From Antedon bifida (taxonomy: Eukaryota; Echinodermata; Crinoidea; Comatulida; Antedonidae), in the NCBI GenBank assembly GCA_963402885.1, contig OY727103.1:13294085-13358084 (forward strand): 64,000 nt of DNA. Direction: 5' to 3'. Both the position numbers and the translations under genes were made by a program. The notes beneath the pieces are model-generated. The model did no database searches. It saw nothing but the letters and a program-made list of their open reading frames with translations, and was not told the origin of the DNA. Below are positions 1 to 10,699 of the stretch, in pieces; positions within the stretch are counted from its first letter, which is position 1; each line of letters starts with the position of its first letter.

Positions 1-442
1 TGTGTGATGTAACCTCATTCTATCATCATATACTAAACATGTCCTGAAAGATTAACAGAAAAAAGACTGAACTTAACGGAAGAAATCAAAGTAGAATAAA
101 TCAGTCGAGCATGTAATAAGATGACCTAAATAATTATACATGAAATTATCAAAAACATTAAACTGATGGAACATGACATGACATACATGTCTGTTAATGT
201 CCGTTTCCCACTAGGCAAATCAAACATTCCTCAGGTCTGATTGGTTGGTTTTAAAATTAGATGAAAAGATTTCTAATTTGTGCAAATAAAATCACCTGGT
301 GGAAACAGGCTTTAACAACAAATGACCATAAATGAAAGTAATTTTTCACTGATAAATGAATGAAATAAAAACATTTTAACACTAGAAGCAAAATACAATA
401 ATCAAAAAGATCACAAAGGGGCAAACACAACGACAATCTTAC
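1..442. other. HDAC10 intron, no exon recognised
   Basis: This is the intron following the last visible HDAC10 exon on the minus strand. I found no further coding block, tRNA or clear mobile element in it. The next exon should lie left of the window. Confidence 0.5.
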
Positions 443-3400
443 CTGTATTTTGGTACTGTAAGCTGAATTTCTGCCATCATGTTGGCGAGGGTCTTTATAG
501 GGTCTTCATTGAAGCCGCTACTTACACTCACATCTTTTTCTGTATACACTGCAATATTAACATCAACCTTAGATGTATCTAGAAAACAAATCCATAGAGA
601 AGTACAATATTAACATCAACCTTAGATGTATCTACAAAACAAATCCATAGACAAGTAAAGTGTTAATATCAACCTTAGATGTATCTACAAAACAAATCCA
701 TAGAGAAGTACAGTGTTAACATCAACCTTAGATTAAAATTTATTCAACTTTAAAAATATGTTATCTCAACATCATATTTTAAATAAATATGTAGATTTTT
801 ACCTTGATGTTGGAAACATTTCCAGAATGGTTTGATGTTGGCAATTGTCTCTAAAATGCTATCAAACGACCTGTTATAAAAGAAGAAACAAACAAAAGTA
901 TTTCTCAATCCTTGTATTCTTTTAGTGTATTCTTTCTATAATTTTATTCATTCAAATGAAACTAAAATTCAGCTAAAACTATGTCTACAGTATGTCAACT
1001 TAAAAAACATAAACTAATTATAAAATGCTTGTTGGACTTAATGCAAAAGTGCTTGATACAAAAACAGAGCAAAATAAATAAAACAGTTATAAAACAAACT
1101 ATTATACAGAAAATGAGCTTACTTTTTATTAACTTGTTTTTGTGGTTGTAATTGTGGACAAAGATCTCCAAGTAAAGTGCGTACAACCATTGAAATGCTT
1201 TCTGACAAACTCTCTAAGCAGTATCCACCCTAATGATAAGAAACAGTATCACAGCAACGATACAGGGATGTAGAGTAGATAGTCTAGGGATGGGGTCTAA
1301 ACAAATTATGATTGAGGGGAAACAAACAGTACTTTTCGGTACCCAGCGATTTCTTGCGTACTGTGACAAAATGTGTCACAATTATATAGCACAATTAAAA
1401 CTATGAATACATTTGGATTTGAACCAAAGTTCTGTCTTTAGGGGCAAATATAACTTAAAACGGCTTTTATGTTGAACTTATGGTGGACCTAAATGTTGAA
1501 GGGTTACTCACCTCTAAAGCACAGCAGACTTTGCCATCTGCTAGGCCCATTATCATGCTCATCAGATGAGCATAACACGCTGGGCTAACTCGCATGAAAC
1601 CCTACACCAAAAAAAAAAAAATGTGATACAATACTTAATAGTCAATATAATTTATACAGATCTCCATCTACTAATATTAAATGGAATGAGTGCAGAATCT
1701 GTTTCGGCTTCAGGCTTTTCTCACTCTTTATTATTCATTGGTGCCAAAATATTATTATTACTTAAATAATTACATTATTTTAAAAATACCTTTTCTCAAT
1801 ATTGTTTCTTAAACTTTAGAAGCTAGACAGCTCTGTAATTTTTACAAATTTTAAATCGGCGAATTAGAATGTCATACCTCTGGATCGCCAATTGATGCAT
1901 CCACTCCACACGCTACAAAAACCAGTTGAGGATTGTACTAAAAAGATCATGTAAAATTAAAATTAAAAAATAAAAACGGTCATTAAGAACTGCAGTAGAG
2001 TAATTTGAAATCTACAGCAATCAAAGAACTGCTTTAATTTAACTTTAGTTCCAATCTGTTTTGTTCAATATTTGTATAAGACATCATCACCTCATAAGCT
2101 ATTGGAAGAAGAAGTTGATAAAACATAATCACCTCGTAAGCTACTGGAAGAAGAACTTGTTGAAAGGCAGCTAGATATTCTGCATCCCCTAACCCAATCT
2201 ATCAAAGAAAATGATTATACTGTTCATGATAACAAAGATTGTAATAATAATAATAACATATATTTCCACAAACAATAGAGTAAAATACAGAGTAACAAAT
2301 AAATATACAACTAATTAAATGAACATATTAATATAATGTAAGAAATGTCCTACACCTATGTACTTGCAACTACTTACTAACCTCATTCCAGGGGATGTTA
2401 ATATTGTAGCCCTCTCCTGCTCCTACACCTATGTACTTGCAACTACTTACTAACCTCATTCCAGGGGATGTTAATATTGTAGCCCTCTCCGGCTCCTACA
2501 CCTATGTACTTGCAACTATTTACTAACCTCATTCCAGGGGATGTTAATATTGTAGCCCTCTCCTGCTCCTACACCTATGTACTTGCAACTATTTACTAAC
2601 CTCATTCCAGGGGATGTTAATATTGTAGCCCTCTCCTGCTCCTACACCTATGTACTTGCAACTACTTACTAACCTCATTCCAGGGGATGTTAATATTGTA
2701 GCCCTCTCCTGCTCCTACACCTATGTACTTGCAACTGCTTTCTATTAAGTTAGGCCAGGAGGTCTCATGTCCATATTGATGAATAGAAAAATATAAAACA
2801 CTAAAAAAAAATAAAAAACAACAGATCAACATCAAAATATAACAATCTAGTGTTGCTCTTCTCTAATAAATAATTATGGAAAAATCAAATCATTATCGTA
2901 TAGATTATTTTGTAAGTTCAAAAACACTGATCCTTTGAAGGTTTAGTTATTACTGATTTTTTTCCCTTTAAAATAAAAATTGATAATACAATCAGTCTAC
3001 TTGATTTTAAATAAATATTTATAGTTGAGAAAATACATCACCTCATATAGAAAAACTAGTATGGCTAGTATGAGGTTTTTTAACTATGTAAACATTTACT
3101 GTGGCATAATGTATGATTTAAACTCAATAAAGATTACCTTGGATCATCTTCAAACATTTGTTGGAGACCTTGTCCATGATGAACATCAAAATCAACTATT
3201 AAAATTCTAAATACAAAGCAAACAACAAGAAAAATACAAACAATTTTAATTTATGTTATTTCAACAAACAACCCAGGAGTTGCATCAACAATAGTAGTAA
3301 TAGAACAATACATAAAATATAAAACTGTCTAGATTGATACTGTGAAAGTAGAGTGTTTGAATCAGTTTAATTTAAAATTGCAGAAGTTTTAGAAAGATCG

Positions 3401-6400
3401 GGCCATCAAAACTTCTAACAATACAGAATAAGTACTGGATGCTTATCGACCAACTCAAGAAAAAGTAAAAATATCTTTAGAATAATTTTAAGCCAACATA
3501 CCTCTCTAAATTAAACTTTTGTTTAACGTGTCGTGCAGCAAGTGCAATGTTGTTGAAAATACAGTAGCCATTTGGTACACTCTCTTGTGCATGGTGACCA
3601 GGAGGCCTAAAAAAAGCAAAGTTTTGTGTGTCGGAACATTTCAGTTATTACTGTAATTTATTTTATTACAAAAACAAGAATAATAACAGAGGAAAAATGA
3701 AAGTTTGTACATACCTGACAAGGGCAATGCCATTTCGCAACTAAAGACAAAAATATATTAAGTGAGAGTTAGCACAAATAAAAAATATAAATAGTGTGGA
3801 AAGGAAATAATTCAATAAATTGAATGAGTGGGGTGTGACGTACTTAACCACGACATAGAGTGAAAAAAACAATGTAAAATAACTCCACAAATTATGACAT
3901 GAGAGTCTGTATAATAGATCAACTAAAGCACTAGAAGCAAGAGTGAACCTTGACCTCAAATAAACATAAGGACTATTAATAATGACTTGAAGTGCTACAA
4001 AACTGTCTAATAGTTGCTTCTTTTCACAAGGGAGACAAATATGTTTTTACAAGTTTGATCTTATGACCAAAAGGGAGGCGTTAATTGCCTAAGTGGCACA
4101 ATGTTCCAAATATAACCACGGACATGTTATCATTATTAAGTTAATTATCACTTGTTCACCTATCATATTTCACATTTCATTTATAACTGATAATGGTGAT
4201 CATCTCTACCTTTAATAAATTTCATAATTCCAAATGAAACTTAATACATAATCCATTATAGCAAATGAACGCACTTTTCATGAATATGTTAGCGTTTCAA
4301 CATCCAGTAAGCTGATTGATGAATATTAACTTGAAGAAATCAACTAGATTACATGTCTACAAGATTTCAATGTAATTTGGCATTTCGTCTGAAATTTATG
4401 TAATAGATTTCTGAAAAGACGCACTCAATAATCTCATTGCAATTCATATTGTAATGTAATCACAGGTGTAAACAACCACAATTCAATTACCAACAGGATT
4501 TTTTTTTTGTAACATCATACATCATCAAATTTCCTTGCACAGAATCACGGAAAAGTTAGTGTGTATTACTGTAGACCAACAGCACCATTTTGATTTTCGA
4601 TCATTCAGGAAATTTCCTTACGACTATCGCGTAGGGATAATTTTTCGGTGTACTGTACCAATCATGGTGGGGCTGCTGTGGGTCTGTAGCGATTGAGAAA
4701 ATGTTCTTAGTTTAAGTTAATAATACATTTTACAATGTTTGGAGAGGATTAGGTACTTATTTTGAAGTAGAGTACTCAGTGAACTTGCCTCCACTCTTTT
4801 GTACGTACCTCACCCTTTACTACTTTTGTTGTTAGATCAATAACTGACCCTGCTGACAAACAAGCACATTCATACGTATTCTATAAATTAAAAAAATAAA
4901 AAAACTATTTATTTAAATTTTAAACAATAAACAAAATCAAATAGTTATTTTGTATGATGTTGTCTTTGGTTCAAAGACAACTGAACTAAGCATTAATCGT
5001 ACAGCATAATATTTATACAAATAATAGAATGCAATACAATAATGACTATAATAATAATGTGACACGGAGACTTACTTTGCCAATGTAAACACATTCCAGA
5101 TCATCAAAGCCATCTACGTATTCTTTTAATTGTTCTTGGGACATCGTAGCAGTGGATCTTATTTTGTATATGTAATCTTGACTACAAATAATCAATATTG
5201 TAGTGTTAAATTTTAAGTTCTAACAAAATCAAAATTAAACATCCTTCCCAATATGGAACCACTCAGTGGCAAACATAGATGGGGCATATCCTTCCCCCTA
5301 GAATCTGACATATTTTTCAAATTTCTGTTAAATTTACAAACAAATTAGGTATGTACTTTAGTATTAATAACTGATCATTTATATCCATTTTTAGTCGCGT
5401 GCAAACACGACTCTATAGCTCACTATGTTGGTCGGTAAACACTAACTCAAATTTGCACATGCGACTGCAGCCATATAGGTCTATATGGCCTTGTTACACC
5501 TACATCCCACTAATGTGGAATCTCTCGATCTGCGGCTGCCCTACCTTTTATTTTCAACTTAAGTAACTATGTCTATTGTATTTGATAAATAGAGGTAAGT
5601 GACAAATATGTGTATCTGTGCTACATAAAAACAACTTTAAAAGGGTTTTACAAGATGAATCAAATTACCTATGGCATATGAGTAACTCTTCATTGGTGGC
5701 CAGTCTTGCCTACAAAATCAAAACACATAGAAAATTAAAAGACAAAGAAATATCAAGTTATCTTTATTCTGTTTTCAGAAACAGGTATAAAAACAAAATT
5801 GGTTATATAAAACTGTAATATTACATTATTTATGCTTTGAAAACAAAATTTATTGAACAATACAAGTTATTGGATTTCAAAAATAATCTACATAAACACA
5901 ATTTCACTGACAGATAAGTTATTACTTAGCAATAAAACTGGCAGAAAATAATTAAACTTGAATTGAGCGATGAAACAATTTTCCTATAAACTTAGAAAAT
6001 TAATATTCGCTACTAAAAGTTAGCCCAGGGGAAAAGCAATAAGTGATAGTTGTAGTATATTGTTAAGATTATATTTACTAGTTAGTAGGCTTGCAGTTCC
6101 AAACGATATATTTCAGAAGAAACTATAACAATTTTTTTATTTTTGCTTTAAAAAAATTGTTAATTTTTAGCAACAAAAACTAGCAGTACATTGACAACCA
6201 AAATGTTGACAAATTGGAATCAAATATTTAAAAAGATGCAAAGTAATTAAAACGTGTTTATAACAAACTTCTGCACATACTCAGTACACAAATGGTGTTG
6301 TGATAGCTCCTGTATCATTTAGCAGACAATAAGACATTTATATGACAGGCACATATTTACATACTGATTGTTTCATTGTTAATTATTAAGAAAACCACAT

Positions 6401-8769
6401 TAATATTTTTGATCATAAATTAATCAGTTTCTCTTAAAAACATTTCTAATTCATCTTGATTTTGATAAATAATATTAAATTAAGTCATTCATGGAAACGT
6501 TAATTTCTCTTCAATATAATTACATTTAACATTAATATTGAAAAAGAATTTAATCCAATGTTTGTGGTCATCTGAAGACAAAAGCAGAAAGATAAAGCAG
6601 ATGGCTTGACAGGAGCCTCTCAAACAAAAACAGAACAAAACATAGTTCTGTTTTTTATTGACATCTCATTCATTAAATAGCAATTTCCTACTTGTACAGT
6701 CACAGTGATCAAGTACTGTAGTCCAATACTACCTGTTTTAGTATGCACTGATAAAAGTATTGGGTTAGTCCGATTTCCTACAGTACCTGTATTGGGTTTT
6801 TGGGCCGCAGGGAAGAGTAAAATTACTTGATTATTTTACTCTTTCCTGGTTTGAGTTAGTCTGATTTCCTACTTGAATTGAGTTTGGGCAGGAAAGAGTG
6901 AAATACTTGATTATTTTTACTCTTTCCTGGTTTGAGTTAGTCCAATTTCCTACCTGTACTGGTATGCAGCGATCAAGTAAGCCATATTCAGTCAATTTCT
7001 TCTGAATTGCATTAAGACGTTCAGGACACTCTAATTTTCCATGCTCACTAAAAAAAACAGTACGAGACACCTTTGTACTATGTCATTGGCATATTAAATT
7101 GTTTCACAAGTGTCACTAATATTATTAGTGTTTCTAATTCTACAAATGTAATTTTTAGGCTGGTATTTAAATAGAGGAACACTTTCAACATTTTAAAATT
7201 TTAAATTATTAACTACATAGTTTTTTTTACCATATAAAACAGTTATGAATGAATACATTAAAAAAATATCAGGAAGCACAAAACTAACGTCAGCATCTTA
7301 AATGTTTAGTCAAAATTATTTATAGATTATTGTATGTGGATTCAAATAATTGTTTATAGTAAAAACAACAAATGCATAAATAAATAGAGTAGACTACGCA
7401 ATACTAGCAATAAATCATCGTTTTATCAACATGCTTTCACAGATTCACCAAACATTACAAAATGTTCTCAAAGTTTAATTTAAAAAAAAACTATTTACAG
7501 TATGGTGGTTTTACAACAACAATTATTACACCAAACAACTTAATCTCTTCAATATAAGCAGTTGCTTAATGCTCAGACCATGCAAACCTTAATCATCTTA
7601 TTTTTTAAGTTTTATTTATAAATTTTAAATCTTTAAAATTGATGAAAAGAAACTATAGATTGATTTACAAAGGATTAGTGAAGAATGATGAAAAATCACA
7701 TTTAAACTGAAAAAAAAAAATGTTTTTGTTCTATTTTAGCATGGATAAGTTTAATAGGAATATTCTTTGCATGTTACTGTATATTATATTAAATTAATTG
7801 ATTCTTTGAACAACAGTAACAGCATTAAACAACCAGAGAACTTAATATTAAAAAAAGATTAGAAAACAAAATTAAAGTTTATATAATTATTACAGAATAA
7901 ACCTACCTTCCAAAAGGGCATTTATGGAGGAGAAACATCTCATCATTGACAATACCAGTGCTAAACAAACATAACAAATAAATAAAAAAGTTTTAATATC
8001 TTTATTAAAATAATAATTTGTTGGCTACAATTTTATTTTCAGGTTATTTATTTCAATTTTGTGTGTAAAGTGCTTAGAAACATTGTATCAGGCGCTATAT
8101 ATATATAAGACTACCATTATTATTATTAGTTACATTAACATAAAATATCTATAATCTAAAATGTAATCAACTGTACAGTACTGTATGCTTACCCTTTTGG
8201 AACACTATTTTCATTTTCTTTTACTTCCTGTTACAGTGAATATAAAGGAAAAATTGCAATTGTATTGAAATGTACCTAATTTATAAACAACAAAGAAGGT
8301 TCTAACATATTGAAAAAAGTTCTGTTCGAGAAATCTAGTTTACTAGCAGTTTCTGGTCTACTTCCTATTTTTGCATGTCCATAATGTTTTACAATTACTG
8401 ATTAGTAATGTATGGTACATTAACCATAGTTAACGTACTTCCACAATCCAACCTACATCAGCGTTGGTGCAAATTGATATTTTAGGATATTGTAGGTTGA
8501 TTTTGTGGAAGTTGCTTATATTGTTAATTTCCTGGTGAAATTGTTTCTCTTTTTGTTTTTTCAATGATTTGTATATGGATGTAATATCCGAAATAAAGAA
8601 AATGAATGAATAAATTAATAAAATAAATTTACTGTAGTATTTGATTACATATTGTCTGTATAATATGAACTACTGTATATCAATTTAACCAAAAGTATTA
8701 CTAAGTCAAACAGACCTTTTGATCACTTCTTTCTGTTGAAGAATCCGGTTTCTGTCGTTCCTCATCCAT
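443..8769 (-). CDS. HDAC10: Histone deacetylase 10-like (class IIb), 3' part outside window
   Basis: Zinc-dependent deacetylase of class IIb. Coding exons in transcription order (minus strand): 8769-8716, 8227-8193, 7960-7907, 7047-6954, 5709-5669, 5181-5076, 4880-4809, 3740-3715 (a 26-nt microexon), 3606-3502, 3206-3138, 2800-2674, 2198-2133, 1937-1878, 1601-1512, 1229-1123, 870-803, 578-443. All have GT-AG borders and join in phase to about 436 residues, starting MDEERQKP. Seen: RPPGHHA (His165/His166), VDFDVHHG (Asp203 and His205 as zinc ligands), GVDA (Asp296) and LEGGY (catalytic Tyr336), so the site looks active. IGDPEG, LESLSES and TLLGD are closer to HDAC10 than to HDAC6. Glu303 sits where HDAC10 has its polyamine-selecting gatekeeper Glu. 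The usual P(E,A)CE insert is not obvious; the equivalent stretch reads [13 protein letters not shown]. The last donor at 442 leads to further exons off the left edge, presumably the second domain. Confidence 0.87.
552..735. repeat. 53-bp tandem repeat carrying an HDAC10 splice acceptor
   Basis: About 3.4 copies of a 53-bp unit in register at 557, 610, 663 and 716. The unit includes the acceptor and first bases of the HDAC10 exon at 578-443. Copies two and three keep a TTTTGTAG acceptor followed by the first codons of that exon (ATACATCTAAGG). The copies lie 5' of the real exon in transcription order. Confidence 0.9.
2085..2160. repeat. Duplicated donor end of an HDAC10 exon
   Basis: The sequence at about 2126-2160 covers the 3' end of the exon 2198-2133 and its GTGATTATG donor. 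It recurs with a few changes at about 2085-2119, about 41 bp away. The second copy keeps a GT donor but only the last third or so of the exon. Confidence 0.75.
2349..2745. repeat. 73-bp tandem repeat of an HDAC10 exon end and splice donor
   Basis: Five nearly identical 73-bp units start at 2381, 2454, 2527, 2600 and 2673, with a partial sixth at 2349-2380. The unit at 2673 is the true 3' end of exon 2800-2674 (ending NIPWNE) with its GTTAGT donor. The other copies repeat the coding end plus donor downstream in the transcript. Differences are one or two bases per unit, so the array is young or homogenised. Confidence 0.95.
5393..5485. mobile_element. Short inverted-repeat element with AGTCGCGTGC ends
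   Basis: A stretch of about 90 bp begins TTAGTCGCGTGCAA and ends near CATGCGACTGCAG. It also contains TAGCTCACTATGTTGGTCGGTAAACACTAAC in parts. The same element lies in the opposite orientation at 49279-49420. It resembles a MITE, and I see no coding capacity. Confidence 0.55.
6686..6950. repeat. Degenerate tandem duplications next to HDAC10 exon 4
   Basis: Two copies of a roughly 80-bp block (TTGATTATTTTACTCTTTCC onward) precede the donor of exon 7047-6954. Two older, more diverged copies of the exon end and donor (similar to CCTACCTGTACTGGTATGC) lie at about 6686-6716 and 6729-6760. This looks like the same process as the younger splice-site arrays in this gene. Confidence 0.55.
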
Positions 8770-10665
8770 TTTGTTAAAATCACCAAGCCTGTAGCCAGGA
8801 TTTTTACAAAGGGGTTTGTTTTTTCTACAAAATGAGCAAACATTGTCATGAGCAAGGCTTATTTACCAACACATCTGCTACTTAGGTATACTATAGCCTA
8901 CTATACCTTATACTTCAGGGCACTTCAGCAAAAGGGAAGTGCGTTAAACCCTTCTTTGGTTTGTATACTATCCATTATTTCTTTTGTTTCTTGTAAACTT
9001 TTTCAAATCATAATAATGTTTTTAGTAATACTAACAATAATGTGTCTACAGAACAGTGAATTTTATAAAAAAAAATTATAAAATATATACAATGATTATT
9101 TGCAGTGATTATTTACAGTAATGATAACATAAAAATATAGAATAGTAATGGGCCAGCAGTAACTTGTTGTGGAGTTGGTTTCAATGGAGGTATTGGATGC
9201 TTCCATATCTATTGAATTCATACATAATTTTTACATTTTAACCTTTATGAATTATACATTCATATTTAATTGAATAGAATGACATTTAAGTCAGCTTCGT
9301 CATGAAAGAATATCAACAATTAATTCAGCATGCCAAGATATCATTAATAAATAAGTCATTATTGCATTTTTAGTAAATTTATTTATAAAAAATACTGGTA
9401 CTAATGTAGTACTACTAACTACCAACAAAAAGGCAAAATATGAGAATATTATATATATTAAAGTAGATTAGGCTATAATATAAGTGTTATGCGCGATTTG
9501 AACGATTTGCGCAATTTAAAATTGCGCAAAGAATTCCTTGCGCAATTTGAATTGAAACATCCCTTTCAAATTGCGCAAGCAACGTATTAAATTGCGCAAG
9601 TAATCTGCAAATTGCGCAAGGTTTTTGGACAGATTGTGAAATCATGCACACATATTTTTATAGTAATTTCTAAGAATGATTAAAAATTAAAGATAATATC
9701 GCATTTCCTTATTTTAATAGTGAAAATGTTGTTATTGTTAGCATACCGCCTAAGACCCGACAAAGGAAAACGAAGCGGTGGTGTTCCCCGGCGGGCGGCT
9801 ATACTACTCTAGCCTACTACTGGCTATGTTTTGATAGCAAGTCTAAATGGTGGTGGCGGTAGACTATGTTGTGTATTACTGCCTTACTTTTTGTTATTTT
9901 TACATTCATTTTGATTTATTTCAAGTTACAATGAGTGATAATATTATTTAATTGTGTATGCCATTTATGTTGTGTATTATACACATGTTATCTTCGCATA
10001 TATTATGTTTCATTTTGAGTTATTAGTTTCCAATAAATTATTATTGTTAACCAATCGTCGACGTTAACACACATTCTGTTGCGCAATTTGAAAATGTTAC
10101 AAATTGTGCAGCGCAATTTGAAATTGCGCAAGGATTTTCTTGCGCAATTTCAAATTGCGCAAGTTGATTGCGCAATTTAATACTGCGCAAGTAAATCCTT
10201 GCGCAATTTCAAATTGCGCAAGAATTCTTTGCGCAATTTCAAATTGCGCAAGGAATTTTTTGCGCAATTTCAAATTGCGCAAATCGTTCAAATCGCGCAT
10301 AACATAAGCAATAGTAAACCTAGGCCTAGAACTACGGACTAGCTAGACACATCAACAGGTCGACTTCCCGGTCCACATTCCTACAGTCAGTCATTCCTAG
10401 CAGAGAGAGTGCCTGTCTTCCGCTGCTGCTAGCCTCCTCCCTCTTTAGGCCTACTAACTAGCTAGGCCTAGCCTCTAGTTAGTAGGCTTAAACTAATAAC
10501 ATTTAGGCCTAGCCTGTTCTTGCAAAATACACACGCCTAGTTTTTACTAATATTATGGGCCTAGATAATAACATTTAACCATATACTTACTTCCACAATG
10601 TGTTTAGGCCTCCTACATACAGAGCTGAGACATGCAGCGCAGATGCGTTGTTATTGATTGGTCGT
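8770..10665 (-). promoter_or_regulatory. HDAC10 5' UTR exons, intron 1 and probable promoter
   Basis: The first coding exon probably starts at 8788, just after a CTACAG acceptor. A strong donor (GTAAGTAT on the minus strand, reading away from 10591) suggests a noncoding exon 1 from 10591 to about 10660. The sequence just upstream (10640-10700) holds an inverted CCAAT box (GATTGGTC) and overlapping TATCGATAA-like boxes. The 820-bp inverted-repeat element at 9485-10304 lies inside this intron. No cDNA supports the noncoding exon; it rests on the donor and its position alone. Confidence 0.45.
9485..10304. mobile_element. 820-bp non-autonomous inverted-repeat element rich in TTGCGCAA palindromes
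   Basis: Terminal inverted repeats begin TGTTATGCGCGATTTGAACG and end with its complement. The element is flanked by a 4-bp direct repeat TAAG (9481-9484 and 10305-10308), consistent with a target-site duplication. Both arms carry palindromes of the form TTGCGCAATTT-N-AAATTGCGCAA, about six in the right arm. The middle (about 9640-10080) is unrelated and noncoding. No transposase is present, so mobility would need help in trans. The superfamily is not clear from the ends. Confidence 0.8.
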
Positions 10666-10699
10666 ATTCTTTCGATAATCGATAAACAATCGAAAAATA

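Noticed and set aside
552-2745. CRISPR-like arrays
   Set aside because: These are direct tandem repeats without spacers, in an animal gene.
3025-3210. 61-codon plus-strand ORF
   Set aside because: Antisense to the HDAC10 exon 3206-3138 that encodes VDFDVHHG.
443-8769. First read as HDAC6 domain 1
   Set aside because: RPPGHHAQ fits HDAC6, but IGDPEG, the LESLSES/TLLGD region and the following helix ([13 protein letters not shown]) fit HDAC10 better.
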